Of a stretch of 49,556 nucleotides of DNA, positions 34,218-42,456 are shown one piece after another. The stretch covers positions 1 to 49,556 of the forward strand of contig CASDVE010000031.1 of assembly GCA_949284175.1 (NCBI GenBank). The letters are read 5' to 3'. The notes beneath the pieces were generated by a model. The model did not search any database, was not told the origin of the DNA, and saw only the letters and a list, made by a program, of their open reading frames with translations. How positions within the stretch are numbered: the stretch's first letter is position 1; each line of letters opens with the position of its first letter. Made by a program: the position numbers and the translations under genes. The stretch comes from an uncultured Eubacteriales bacterium. Its GTDB lineage: Bacteria; Bacillota; Clostridia; Lachnospirales; Lachnospiraceae.

Positions 34218-34253
34218 GCCATAAGAAATATGCTATGCCAGTTTCTTATGGCT
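34218..34253 (+). repeat. Remnant of the dispersed repeat (5' hairpin)
   Basis: AGCCATAAGAAATATGCTAT and the matching TTTCTTATGGCT form an 11-bp stem. The core AAGAAA-TATGCTATGC-CAGTTTCTT lines up with the 5' hairpin of copy 1 (GAGAAA...GTTTCTC), so it looks like a related partial copy. It may also act as a terminator between the convergent genes at 34205 and 34261. Confidence 0.5.
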
Positions 34254-34260
34254 GATATCG

Positions 34261-34686
34261 TTACACCTTTTCTGTAAAAATCACATATTCCTTCCCATAA
34301 TTTCCCCACCATGTACCCTTCTCATCCCCTGTGATATAAAGGGTGGAAAATAAAATCTCTTTTTCATTTAATTTTGCCACAATTTTTATTAACTCTTCTT
34401 TGGCTGGAAATATAATACCCTGTTCTCTTCTCAACTGATTGTTTACATATCTCTTTTCGTCTTCACTCAAATACTCATCCACTTTTTTTCTGGCATCTTC
34501 TTCAATTGTAAAATAATAGAAATCCACAAACACTTCTATATTTTCCTTTTCTTTCCACATTTTTACAAATATTTCTTCTATTTCTTGTGCAGAAAATTTT
34601 TTCGTTTCATAATCATATTGTTCAAATCCATCTTGAATCTTTTCAAAATAGATCGCCCCTTTTTCTTTTAACTGTTCTACTCTCAT
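34261..34686 (-). CDS. Hypothetical 141-aa protein
   Basis: I do not recognise this protein. It is acidic and mostly helical in the first 60 residues (QLKEKGAIYFEKIQDGFEQY, FSAQEIEEIFVKMWKE), then FVDFYYFTIEEDARKKVDEY and a C-terminal strand-rich end with TLYITGDEKGTWWGNYGKEY. There is no signal peptide, membrane helix or metal motif. The ATG at 34686 follows AGAAGGATAAC. It stands alone between the convergent hydrolase gene and repeat copy 2. Confidence 0.7.
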   Translation of the reverse strand: MRVEQLKEKGAIYFEKIQDGFEQYDYETKKFSAQEIEEIFVKMWKEKENIEVFVDFYYFTIEEDARKKVDEYLSEDEKRYVNNQLRREQGIIFPAKEELIKIVAKLNEKEILFSTLYITGDEKGTWWGNYGKEYVIFTEKV

Positions 34687-34814
34687 GTTATCCTTCTTCC
34701 TATTCTTTTCATTTATTAATATCAGTATGTACCATAGATGTCAATATTTATCTTTAAAAATGCTGATTTTATTTACTCATGCCTTATAGAACAAAATATT
34801 GGAGCAGTTTATAA

Positions 34815-34913
34815 AACGATGAGAAGCACGCTCTGTGAACTTCTCTGACTCGCAAGCAGTCGTCATATAAGAGCATACATGCTCTTGCATGACTCGTTGC
34901 TTTCGCGTAAATA
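34815..34913 (+). repeat. Dispersed structured repeat, copy 2
   Basis: About 98 bp, AACGATGAGAAGCACGCT to TTCGCGTAAAT. 5' hairpin GAGAAG/CTTCTC; long arm AAGCA/TGCTT and GTCAT/ATGAC with the palindrome AGAGCATACATGCTCT at its tip. It lies between two leftward genes, here upstream of one and downstream of the other. Confidence 0.85.
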
Positions 34914-34917
34914 AAAA

Positions 34918-34948
34918 AGAACTTTAAACCTTTTAAGTCTAAAGCTCT
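34918..34948 (-). terminator. Terminator after the first zinc-ribbon gene
   Basis: On the minus strand AGAGCTTTA pairs with TAAAGTTCT (one G-T pair) and is followed by TTTTTTA. It lies 8 bp beyond the stop of the gene at 34957-35253. Confidence 0.65.
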
Positions 34949-34956
34949 TCTCTTTC

Positions 34957-35253
34957 TTATTCAGGAAGCATTACAAGAAAAACTCCCAATCCTATGATCG
35001 CAATATAATAGACCACCATCATGATAAAGCACACTAAAGCACCGATTCCCGCAGCCCTTGCTGTCTTTGGTTTGCTCTCTTGCCATACAAGAAATAAAAC
35101 AAGCCCCGCAATTGGAACACAACACCCTAAAAGCCCCCATAAAAAGCCACCTTTATCCTTAATTTCTATTATCCCCTCTTGTTTCGCCCCACAACGTGGA
35201 CAGTCCTTTCTATCCTCTTGAAGCTCTGCTCCACAGTTTCTACAAAAAGCCAT
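34957..35253 (-). CDS. Zinc-ribbon membrane protein, paralogue A
   Basis: A 98-aa protein. Residues 1-25 are a zinc ribbon (FCRNCGAELQ with CPRCGAKQ, two CxxC pairs). Two membrane helices follow at about 36-57 (GFLWGLLGCCVPIAGLVLF) and 67-93, with SKPKTARAAGIGALV between them. This is a common small Firmicute type with zinc_ribbon_2 plus a TM module; its role is unknown. It is clearly duplicated at 35789-36082. The ATG has GGAGATAGAATAAA upstream. Confidence 0.88.
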   Translation of the reverse strand: MAFCRNCGAELQEDRKDCPRCGAKQEGIIEIKDKGGFLWGLLGCCVPIAGLVLFLVWQESKPKTARAAGIGALVCFIMMVVYYIAIIGLGVFLVMLPE

Positions 35254-35285
35254 TTTATTCTATCTCCTCTCATTTTCTTACTATA

Positions 35286-35371
35286 AACGATGAAAAGCAC
35301 GCTTTGTAAACTTCTCACATTCGCAGACAGTCGCCATATGTGAGCATAAATGCCCTCTGTCTTTGCGTAGA
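35286..35371 (+). repeat. Dispersed structured repeat, copy 3 (shortened)
   Basis: Begins AACGATGAAAAGCACGCT and ends in TCTTTGCGTAG. It matches copy 4 but has lost about 12 bases of the 3' arm (the ATGGC side). The outer pair AGACA/TGTCT remains. Confidence 0.75.
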
Positions 35372-35407
35372 CGAAGAGCATGAGAACTCCTCATGCTCCA
35401 ATCTCTG

Positions 35408-35773
35408 TTATTTTATTCGTTGCTCCGCTAAACGACATCCATATTGGAATGCCCAAACATTGGTATAGAAAAAGAATCGTATTAATCCATATCCAAATAA
35501 TATTCCTGTTATCACTCGTTTTATATTACTGCTCTCGTATTGAGTCAGAAGTTGAATGCTCCCATCTAAAATCATTGGCACCATCAAAAACAAGCACCAA
35601 ATCGGAGAACAAGAAAAGACGAGCATACTGATTGGACAAAACATAATCCCTATCAACTCACCTGTGCATCTAGCACAGATAGGAAATTGTTTTCCTTTCC
35701 AATAAAAGGAACGATCACTTCTACAATGGCAACCAAAAACAATGGGTAACCACTTATAAAGAAAGATTTTCAT
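35408..35773 (-). CDS. DUF2085 membrane protein
   Basis: A 121-aa protein with CHCRSDRSFYWKGKQFPICA and then RCTGELIG, the marker pattern of DUF2085 (paired Cys/His motif beside a membrane helix). Three membrane helices follow at about 40-58, 61-78 and 88-106. Function unknown; the Cys-rich stretch could hold a metal. It starts 15 bp after the second zinc-ribbon gene, so both are probably on one message. No strong ribosome site is seen before the ATG (GATAGAAAGAT). Confidence 0.85.
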   Translation of the reverse strand: MKIFLYKWLPIVFGCHCRSDRSFYWKGKQFPICARCTGELIGIMFCPISMLVFSCSPIWCLFLMVPMILDGSIQLLTQYESSNIKRVITGILFGYGLIRFFFYTNVWAFQYGCRLAEQRIK

Positions 35774-35788
35774 ATCTTTCTATCCTTA

Positions 35789-36082
35789 TTAAAGCCCCAT
35801 ACTCAATACGCCTAAACCAATAATAACAACATAATAAAGGACTGCTAGTATCACCCCAACTAACGCTCCGATTCCTGCTGCCTTTGACGTTTTAGGTTTA
35901 TTATCTTTCCATACGAGGAATAACACAAGACCAACAATCGGAATACAGCATCCTAAGAGCCCCCATAAAAAGCCTCCTTTATCTTCTGTTACAGTTCCAT
36001 TATTATTTTGTTGTGTTCCACACTTTGGACAAACAGCTACTTTATCATCCAGTTCTGTACCGCAGTTTTTACAAAAAGCCAT
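35789..36082 (-). CDS. Zinc-ribbon membrane protein, paralogue B
   Basis: A 97-aa paralogue of the gene at 34957-35253. Zinc ribbon FCKNCGTELD with CPKCGTQQ at residues 3-25, Asn-rich link (QNNNGTVTED), then GGFLWGLLGCCIPIVGLVLF and a second helix (GVILAVLYYVVIIGLGVL). The two paralogues agree at most positions outside the linker. They flank the DUF2085 gene, and the three may act together at the membrane. GGGAGGAAATATAAA precedes the ATG. Function unknown. Confidence 0.88.
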   Translation of the reverse strand: MAFCKNCGTELDDKVAVCPKCGTQQNNNGTVTEDKGGFLWGLLGCCIPIVGLVLFLVWKDNKPKTSKAAGIGALVGVILAVLYYVVIIGLGVLSMGL

Positions 36083-36207
36083 TTTATATTTCCTCCCATT
36101 TTCCTTATTCGATTTTATTATACTTTTTTCAGTATTTTATTTATATCATATTGTAATTATTCTGTCTACTATTTATTTTATCAATATGATATTTTTTTAA
36201 CATTATA

Positions 36208-36240
36208 GCACTGATAAGAAGTACACTTTGTGTAGATAAA
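36208..36240 (+). repeat. Probable remnant of the dispersed repeat
   Basis: CTGATAAGAAGTACACTTTG followed by TGTAGATAAA resembles the two ends of the repeat joined together (GATGAGAAGCACGCTTTG plus GCGTAAATAAA). The middle is missing. Confidence 0.35.
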
Positions 36241-36276
36241 AAAAGCAGCCGATCGTTCTTTTGATCGACTGCTTTT
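36241..36276. terminator. Bidirectional terminator after the ABC exporter
   Basis: AAAAGCAGCCGATC pairs with GATCGACTGCTTTT (one mismatch) around an 8-base loop. It ends the leftward ABC operon 28 bp past its stop. Confidence 0.85.
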
Positions 36277-36303
36277 TCTCTTTTCTATTATACCAACAAA
36301 GGA

Positions 36304-38142
36304 TTACGCACTTTCTTCTCCCTCTTCAAACTGACTATTATACAGTTTTTCATAGAATCCACCAAGTGCAAGCAACTCTTCATGAGTACCTTGTTCAATA
36401 ATATCTCCATCTTTCATAACAAGAATCAAATCGGCATCGCGAATCGTGGATAAGCGGTGAGCAATGACAAAACTTGTTCTTCCTTTCATCAACGTATCCA
36501 TAGCTTTTTGAATCTCTACTTCTGTACGAGTATCAACAGAACTTGTCGCCTCATCAAGAATTAAAATTTTTGGATCGGCTAAAATAGCTCTTGCAATCGT
36601 AAGAAGCTGTTTTTGTCCTTGTGAAATATTACTTGTTTCTTCATCAAGAATCATATGATACCCATCTGGTTGTGTTAAAATGAAGTGCTCTGCACGTGCT
36701 GCTTTTGCTGCTTCCATTACCTCTTCATCCGTAGCATCTAAACGTCCATAACGGATATTTTCCATAATACTTCCATTATAAAGCCAAGTATCTTGTAACA
36801 CCATACCAAACATCTCTCGAAGTTCTGAACGATTGAAATCACGCAGATCGTGACCATCCACTTTAATACTACCTTCATTGACATCATAAAAACGCATCAA
36901 TAACTTGATCATGGTTGTTTTACCAGCACCCGTAGGTCCTACAATAGCAACCTTTTGCCCTTCTTTTACCGTAGCAGAGAAATCATTGATGATAATTTTA
37001 TCTGGATTATATCCAAACTTCACGTGTTCAAATGTAACATTTCCTTCTAAATTATCAACGGATACTGGATTTGCTACTACTTGATCTTCCTCTTCTTCTG
37101 CAAGGAATTCAAAGACACGCTCTGCTGCGGCTGCTGTTGATTGAAGCATATTTCCAACCTGTGCAATCTGTTGAATTGGCATGGTAAAGTTACGAATATA
37201 TTGGAAGAAAGATTGAATTTTACCAACTTGTAATTTTCCCTTCATAACTAAATATCCACCTAAAATAGCAACCATGACATAACCTAAGTTACCAACAAAC
37301 GCCATAATCGGCATCATCATACCGGAGAAAAATTGAGATTTCCAAGCGGATTCATATAATTTCGCATTTGTTTTCTCAAAATCTTCCACAACAGACTGCT
37401 CTTTATTAAATACTTTTACAATGTTGTGTCCTGAGTATACTTCTTCAACTTTACCGTTAACTTCTCCCAAAAATCGTTGTTGTTGTTGGAAATATTTTTG
37501 AGAATGTTTCATAACAACACCGATTAATCCAGCAGAAATCGGCAAAATAAGTAAGGCACAAAGTGTCATCCATACATTAATGCGAAGCATCATAATAAAG
37601 ACACCAATAATCGTTGTTGTAGAAGTAATTAATTGTGTTACACTCTGATTTAAACTCATCTGTAAAGTATCCACATCATTTGTCACACGAGATAACACTT
37701 CTCCAACTGTACGACTTTCAAAGTACTTCATTGGCATTTTATTGATTTTAATAGAAATTTCTTTTCTTAAACTATAAGAAATATCATTAGAAATTCCTGT
37801 CATAATAAAACCTTGAATAAAGGAAAAACAAGCACTCATGACATAAAGTCCTAACAGTGTAAGCAGGATCTGAACGATTTTATCATAATTAATTCCGCCT
37901 ACTCCTTGAATTTTAGCAACAAGCCCATTGAAAAGCTCCGTTGTCGCATTTCCTAAAATATCAGGTCCTAAAATATTGAATATCGTTCCTAAGATGGCAA
38001 AACAGATCATGATAATAAATCGAACGATATACCGTTTCATAAAACTCAATAATTTTCCAATGGAACCTTTAAAATCTTTTGCCTTTTCACCTGTACCCAT
38101 TTGACCACGTCCCATCGGTCCTCTTTTTGGTGCATTACTCAT
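36304..38142 (-). CDS. Heterodimeric ABC exporter, subunit with the catalytic Walker B
   Basis: A 612-aa half-transporter of the MdlB/LmrD type. After a Gly/Arg-rich N-terminus come six membrane helices (about 35-320) and an ATPase domain: GPTGAGKTTMIKLL (Walker A), QDTW, ISQGQKQLLTIARAI as signature, ILILDEATSSVDTRTE with the catalytic Glu, and FVIAHRLSTI with the His switch. The signature is altered from LSGGQ, as expected for the partner that completes a degenerate site. The first codons overlap the end of the partner gene by 8 bp. Such pairs export drugs or lipids; the substrate here is unknown. Confidence 0.93.
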   Translation of the reverse strand: MSNAPKRGPMGRGQMGTGEKAKDFKGSIGKLLSFMKRYIVRFIIMICFAILGTIFNILGPDILGNATTELFNGLVAKIQGVGGINYDKIVQILLTLLGLYVMSACFSFIQGFIMTGISNDISYSLRKEISIKINKMPMKYFESRTVGEVLSRVTNDVDTLQMSLNQSVTQLITSTTTIIGVFIMMLRINVWMTLCALLILPISAGLIGVVMKHSQKYFQQQQRFLGEVNGKVEEVYSGHNIVKVFNKEQSVVEDFEKTNAKLYESAWKSQFFSGMMMPIMAFVGNLGYVMVAILGGYLVMKGKLQVGKIQSFFQYIRNFTMPIQQIAQVGNMLQSTAAAAERVFEFLAEEEEDQVVANPVSVDNLEGNVTFEHVKFGYNPDKIIINDFSATVKEGQKVAIVGPTGAGKTTMIKLLMRFYDVNEGSIKVDGHDLRDFNRSELREMFGMVLQDTWLYNGSIMENIRYGRLDATDEEVMEAAKAARAEHFILTQPDGYHMILDEETSNISQGQKQLLTIARAILADPKILILDEATSSVDTRTEVEIQKAMDTLMKGRTSFVIAHRLSTIRDADLILVMKDGDIIEQGTHEELLALGGFYEKLYNSQFEEGEESA

Positions 38143-40324
38143 GATCCTCTGCCTCCTTTCTCATACCTAATTCTTTTTCTGAAAGCTGTGACATGGCGAT
38201 TTGACGATATACTTCACAGTCTTTCATCAGCTCGTCATGGGTTCCCTTTCCAACAATATGACCATCATCTAATACAAGAATCTGCTCTGCATGAAGAATG
38301 GTACTAATACGCTGTGCAACAATAATGGTTACCGCATCTTTTGTTTCTTTCTTCAATGCCTGTCGTAATACCACATCTGTCTTGTAATCAAGAGCAGAAA
38401 AACTATCATCAAAAATATAAATTTCTGGGTTTTTAGTAATGGCTCTTGCAATAGAAAGTCTTTGTTTTTGTCCACCGGATACGTTTGTTCCTCCTTGTGA
38501 AATTGGAGAATCAAACCCTTCTGTTTTAGCGTTAATAAATTCCGTTGCTTGTGCAATTTGTGCCGCTTTTTCAATGGTTTCCTTTGACGCATTTTCGCAT
38601 CCATAGCGTAAGTTAGAATCAATGGTTCCAGAGAATAGAACTCCTTTTTGTGGAACATATCCTAACTTATCCCGAAGTTCATGCTGTTTCATATCACGAA
38701 CATCTACACCATTGACAAGCACCTGTCCTTTTGTCACATCAAAGAAACGAGGAATTAAGTTAACAAGAGTTGATTTACCACTTCCTGTACTACCAATAAT
38801 GGCTGTTGTTTCTCCATGTTTTGCAACAAAATTCAGATCAGTCAACACATTTTCTGTTGCTCCTGGATAAGCAAAAGATACATTTCTAAATTCTACACTA
38901 CTTTCCTTTGTTTCATTTTCCATCTTTTCTTTTTCTGGATCATGAATCGTAAGCGGAGTTTCTAACACTTCACTAATACGTGCCCCTGAAACACTGGCTC
39001 TTGGAATCATAATAGACATCATTGTAATCATCAAGAAGGACATAATAATCTGCATCGTATATTGAATAAATGCCATCATATCACCAACTTGCATCATACC
39101 ATCATCAATGCTATGGGCTCCAGTGTATACAATTAATAATGTAATTAAGTTCATAATTAACATCATGGTTGGCATCATAAATGTCATACAACGGTTAACA
39201 AATAAGTTTGTTTTTGTAAGCCTTTTATTCGCCTCTTCAAAACGCTCAACTTCATGTTTTTCTGTGCTAAATGCACGAATAACAGAAAGACCTGTAAGGA
39301 TCTCTCTTGTAACTAAGTTCATTCTATCAATTAATGTTTGCAACATTTTAAACTTTGGCATTGCCACTGCAAAGAGTACAAGTACCACAAGTAAAATGGC
39401 TCCAACGGCAACTCCGATAATCCATGCCATAGAAGTATTGGTGTTCAATACTTTCATAAAACCACCAATTCCAAGAATTGGGGCGTATAAAACAATACGA
39501 AAGATCATGGACATTACCATCTGAATCTGTTGGACATCATTTGTACTTCTTGTGATTAAAGAAGCCGTAGAAAACTTATTAAATTCTGCATTTGAAAAGG
39601 ATACGACTTTCTTATAAACATCTTCTCTTACATCTCTTGCAAAGGATGCTGCAACACGACAAGAAAGAAACGTTACACTGACAGATGCAAGCATAATAAC
39701 AAGTGCCATTGCAACCATTTTGATACCAGATGTCTTAATATAATGGGTTTGAATCTGATCCATATTAACATCTTGTGCTTGATACTCTGCTTTCACATAA
39801 ACGATGGAAGATTGTTCTAACATCATATCCGGCATCTGATCCATCTGCTCTCTCATTTGCTCTTGCATTTTTTGCAATTGCTCTTGTGGCATCTGCATCA
39901 TGGCATCTAAAATGCCCACTCCCTCTGGAAGTTGCATTTGTTCCTTGATACCTTTTGTTGTATCTGAATCCTCACTTAACGCTAAAACCATAGCCATTGG
40001 TTTTTCGAAAATGGAATTTAATTCATCTCGTTCTTCTTTTGAAATATCCTTTAATTTCCATATTCCATCATCATTTTGTTGATACTGTTCTTGAACCGTT
40101 TGTTGCTCCTCTTTTGTCATAAATAAAAACAACTGCTTTAACGATTTATCACGAATCTGATTTGGAACAGCATCTTCAATACCACCCTGCTGAATCCCGA
40201 CATTGATAATGTCTGATGTATAGCTTGGGAGTGATAAATCACAGTAAGCCTGCAAGAATAATAATGCAATAATAACGACAATAAATCCTGCTGACCTCTT
40301 TAAATACTTTGCTAGTTTCAGCAT
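38135..40324 (-). CDS. Heterodimeric ABC exporter, subunit with the degenerate site
   Basis: A 729-aa half-transporter. Between the first and second membrane helices lies an extracytoplasmic insert of about 165 residues (about 30-195) that contains a Met/Gln-rich stretch (QMPQEQLQKMQEQMREQMDQ). The ATPase has a normal Walker A (IGSTGSGKSTLVNL) and signature (VSGGQKQRLSIARAI). Walker B reads IYIFDDSFSALD, with Asp in place of the catalytic Glu, and the switch is VAQRIST, with Gln in place of His. Together with the partner's altered ISQGQ, this gives one degenerate and one working ATP site, the layout of LmrCD/TM287-288. It is the first transporter gene after the MarR regulator. Confidence 0.93.
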   Translation of the reverse strand: MLKLAKYLKRSAGFIVVIIALLFLQAYCDLSLPSYTSDIINVGIQQGGIEDAVPNQIRDKSLKQLFLFMTKEEQQTVQEQYQQNDDGIWKLKDISKEERDELNSIFEKPMAMVLALSEDSDTTKGIKEQMQLPEGVGILDAMMQMPQEQLQKMQEQMREQMDQMPDMMLEQSSIVYVKAEYQAQDVNMDQIQTHYIKTSGIKMVAMALVIMLASVSVTFLSCRVAASFARDVREDVYKKVVSFSNAEFNKFSTASLITRSTNDVQQIQMVMSMIFRIVLYAPILGIGGFMKVLNTNTSMAWIIGVAVGAILLVVLVLFAVAMPKFKMLQTLIDRMNLVTREILTGLSVIRAFSTEKHEVERFEEANKRLTKTNLFVNRCMTFMMPTMMLIMNLITLLIVYTGAHSIDDGMMQVGDMMAFIQYTMQIIMSFLMITMMSIMIPRASVSGARISEVLETPLTIHDPEKEKMENETKESSVEFRNVSFAYPGATENVLTDLNFVAKHGETTAIIGSTGSGKSTLVNLIPRFFDVTKGQVLVNGVDVRDMKQHELRDKLGYVPQKGVLFSGTIDSNLRYGCENASKETIEKAAQIAQATEFINAKTEGFDSPISQGGTNVSGGQKQRLSIARAITKNPEIYIFDDSFSALDYKTDVVLRQALKKETKDAVTIIVAQRISTILHAEQILVLDDGHIVGKGTHDELMKDCEVYRQIAMSQLSEKELGMRKEAEDHE

Positions 40325-40369
40325 TTCCTTTCACCTCTATCTACTTTCTATAATCTATATTAAAGAACA

Positions 40370-40912
40370 TTACCTTTTCCCATCATGCTCACATACATCA
40401 TGAAAATCCAGTTTTGGTTCTTTTATATTTTTGGGAATTGTACTCCGTATATTACCAATCATTTGTTTTAAAAAGCGTTTGAATAAATAAATTTCTCCTT
40501 CTTCAAACTCTTTAAATAAAACCTTTTCATTTTCTTTTAACAATTCAGAGATTTCATCATTCACTTTTTTTCCATATTCGGTTAGATAAATTCTTATGAT
40601 CCTCTGATCCTTTTCATCTGGTCTACGCTCTACAAACCCACCTTTTTCCATTCTTTTAATGCTGACTGCAACGGTTGGTGGTTTAATGTGTAAAGCATCT
40701 GCCAATTCCCTTTGGCTCATTCCTTCTTTCTTTTGAAGTTCTTTCATCGCCGCAACTTGCCCTGGATGTAATCCATATCCTTCCATCTGATTATAAATCT
40801 TCAAAAAATACATATGCACGAGTTCCATAATCAATCCTTGTGCCGTTTTATCCTCTTTTTCCTCTGAAAAATACACTGATTTCACCTCACTTTTCTTTCT
40901 TTGATCACTCAT
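40370..40912 (-). CDS. MarR family regulator of the ABC operon
   Basis: A 180-aa winged-helix regulator: HPGQVAAMKELQKKEGMSQR and ELADALHIKPPTVAVSIKRM form the HTH, then GGFVERRPDEKDQRIIRIYL is the wing, with helices on both sides for dimerising. The start at 40912 (MSDQRKK) avoids an upstream extension derived from a repeat remnant. It lies 45 bp before the exporter genes and probably represses them until a ligand binds. Palindromes CATTAGT-TG-ACTAATG at 41053-41068 and a similar one at 41150 are likely operators. Confidence 0.9.
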   Translation of the reverse strand: MSDQRKKSEVKSVYFSEEKEDKTAQGLIMELVHMYFLKIYNQMEGYGLHPGQVAAMKELQKKEGMSQRELADALHIKPPTVAVSIKRMEKGGFVERRPDEKDQRIIRIYLTEYGKKVNDEISELLKENEKVLFKEFEEGEIYLFKRFLKQMIGNIRSTIPKNIKEPKLDFHDVCEHDGKR

Positions 40913-40941
40913 TAGATACCAAAATTTTTTACCTTTGTGCA

Positions 40942-40988
40942 AATGATGAAAAACATACCCTTGCATGACTGATTGCTTTTGCGTAAAA
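40942..40988 (+). repeat. Remnant of the dispersed repeat
   Basis: AAATGATGAAAAACATAC joins directly to TTGCATGACTGATTGCTTTT and GCGTAAAA. These match the two ends of the repeat with about 50 bp lost between them. It lies in the leader of the MarR gene. Confidence 0.6.
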
Positions 40989-41028
40989 GAGAACCAGAAG
41001 ATTCTATTTCAAATACACTCTGGTTCTC
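40989..41028 (-). terminator. Terminator-like hairpin in the MarR-ABC leader
   Basis: GAGAACCAGA and TCTGGTTCTC form a perfect 10-bp stem; on the minus strand TTTTACGC follows. It sits between the probable MarR operator at 41053 and the MarR ORF. It either ends the upstream kinase-like message or works as an attenuator. Confidence 0.6.
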
Positions 41029-41052
41029 ATCATTTATCGGTAAAACTAAATT

Positions 41053-41068
41053 CATTAGTTGACTAATG
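41053..41068. promoter_or_regulatory. Palindromic operator, probable MarR site 1
   Basis: CATTAGT-TG-ACTAATG, perfect 7-bp arms. On the minus strand TTGATA at 41089-41084 followed after 17 bp by ATTAGT makes a plausible promoter whose -10 falls inside the palindrome, so binding would block it. Confidence 0.6.
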
Positions 41069-41149
41069 TTAGTTTATTCCTATATATCAAAAAAATCAAG
41101 AAAAAATTTTGAATTTTATATTTTTTTTATAATTTATTCACAAGAAAGT

Positions 41150-41165
41150 CATTAGATAACTAATT
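41150..41165. promoter_or_regulatory. Palindromic operator, probable MarR site 2
   Basis: CATTAGATAACTAATT agrees with site 1 at 13 of 16 positions and lies 97 bp away, at the 3' end of the kinase-like gene. Two sites at this distance could support looping. Confidence 0.45.
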
Positions 41166-41168
41166 AAT

Positions 41169-41792
41169 TTATTTATTCGTTTTTATTCTGTTATCCTTTT
41201 CTTTCATTGCGTGTATAATCAATTCTGAACACAATTCATAACCAAAAACCCCACTGTTTAAGCATAAATCATAGGCTTTGTAATCTCCAAATTTGGTATG
41301 AGCGAAAAAATGCTGATACTCTCGACGGGCTTTATCCTTTTTATGAATATAGTTTTCCACTTTAATTGGTTCAATTCCATCCACTTCTTTTGCTCTTTTC
41401 TTTTTCGCTTCAAAATCATTGGAATAGATAAAGACATTCAAACATGGAATATTCGCATCTTGTAAAATTTTATCCGCACATCTGCCAATAAAAATACAAG
41501 GTTCTTTTCTAGCAGAATCCACCATAGTATCCGCTATTGCTGAATACATTTCATAAGGCTGATTGATACTCTCTTGATCCATAAAATTCAAAAGTGATAA
41601 ATTATAAAGCACACTTCCAACAATTTTCTCATCAAAAGTTTCTAAAATATCATGACGAAATCCTTTTTTCTCCACAACTTCTGTCAAAATATTGCTGTCA
41701 AATAATGGCATATGCAACTTTTCTGCCACTAATTTTCCGATTTCTCTTCCACCACTGCCATACTCTCTGTTAATTACAATGCTTTGATTCAT
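41169..41792 (-). CDS. Cytidylate kinase-like family protein
   Basis: A 207-aa P-loop protein of the cytidylate kinase-like family (often annotated AAA or CytK2). It begins IVINREYGSGGREIGKLVAE, where GSGGREIG is the modified nucleotide loop, and has CIFIGRCADKIL and VFIYSNDFEAKKKRA followed by DKARREYQHFF and the typical end YDLCLNSGVFGYE. The family is common in Clostridia; the natural substrate is not settled. It starts 62 bp after the second MarR gene, and a copy of that regulator's operator motif lies in the gap. Confidence 0.88.
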   Translation of the reverse strand: MNQSIVINREYGSGGREIGKLVAEKLHMPLFDSNILTEVVEKKGFRHDILETFDEKIVGSVLYNLSLLNFMDQESINQPYEMYSAIADTMVDSARKEPCIFIGRCADKILQDANIPCLNVFIYSNDFEAKKKRAKEVDGIEPIKVENYIHKKDKARREYQHFFAHTKFGDYKAYDLCLNSGVFGYELCSELIIHAMKEKDNRIKTNK

Positions 41793-41822
41793 ACTGTTTC
41801 TCCTTCCGTTCTATTTTCCCTC

Positions 41823-41839
41823 TTACTACGAGATATTAA
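41823..41839. promoter_or_regulatory. MarR2 operator motif before the kinase-like gene
   Basis: TTACTACGAGATATTAA is the reverse complement of the core at 42325-42347 (ATCTCGTAGTA). Its position 31-47 bp upstream of the ATG at 41792 suggests the MarR protein at 41855-42286 also controls the kinase-like gene. Confidence 0.5.
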
Positions 41840-41854
41840 AGCATAGGTTCTCTC

Positions 41855-42286
41855 TCATTCATTTTCATTCTTCCCTCGATACTCTTCCACTCTCTTCATC
41901 AATCGAATTAATTCCTTTGTGTCTTCTTCTCCTAAAAAGTCCATTAATTCCATTAACTTTCTATGTACAAGCTCTTGGTGTTTTATGGCTATTTCTCTTC
42001 CTTCTTCTGTAATATAGACCATCACCTTACGATTATCCTCTTGATTTTGAACCCGAGTGATAAGACCTTTACTTTCCAATGCACGCAAAATATCAGAAAT
42101 TCTTCCTGATGCAACGTGCAATTTCTCTTTTAGTTCTCCTGATGTGACCCCATCTTTTTCAAATGTCAAACACATAAGCGTTCCCATCTCGCCTTTTGTA
42201 CTTTCCGTTGTCGCTTGGTGGATTCGCCTCTTTGATAAGGTTGCCATAATCGTATGGAACTCATCAAGATAAGTTTTGTAATCCAT
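41855..42286 (-). CDS. MarR family regulator, second
   Basis: A 143-aa winged-helix protein: TLMCLTFEKDGVTSGELKEK and HVASGRISDILRALESKGLI form the HTH with RVQNQEDNRKVMVYITEEG as the wing. It resembles the MarR group that acts as autorepressor (the TS-G-L pattern). The start at 42286 has AGGGAGAGAACAT upstream. A 17-bp near-perfect palindrome 40 bp upstream is the likely autoregulatory site. It sits between the SEC-C gene and the kinase-like gene, all leftward. Confidence 0.9.
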   Translation of the reverse strand: MDYKTYLDEFHTIMATLSKRRIHQATTESTKGEMGTLMCLTFEKDGVTSGELKEKLHVASGRISDILRALESKGLITRVQNQEDNRKVMVYITEEGREIAIKHQELVHRKLMELMDFLGEEDTKELIRLMKRVEEYRGKNENE

Positions 42287-42324
42287 ATGTTCTCTCCCTT
42301 TCTTCCCCTTTTGGCTCTACCATT

Positions 42325-42347
42325 TATCTCGTAGTATGAGATATTAT
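42325..42347. promoter_or_regulatory. MarR2 autoregulatory palindrome
   Basis: ATCTCGTA-G-TATGAGAT (42326-42342), seven of eight pairs perfect plus one G-T. It lies between the MarR2 start and the terminator at 42401, where its promoter must be. Confidence 0.6.
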
Positions 42348-42400
42348 TATAACCATTTTTTCACATTTGTCAAGTTCGAAAAAATAATTTCCTATAACAT

Positions 42401-42448
42401 AAAAAAGACTATTTGCATTTTCAATATAAAAACACAAACAGTCTTTTT
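42401..42448. terminator. Terminator after the SEC-C gene
   Basis: AAAAAAGACTATTTG pairs with CAAACAGTCTTTTT (one mismatch) around an AT-rich loop. On either strand a T-run follows. It ends the leftward SEC-C gene 9 bp after its stop. Confidence 0.75.
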
Positions 42449-42456
42449 ACTTATTA

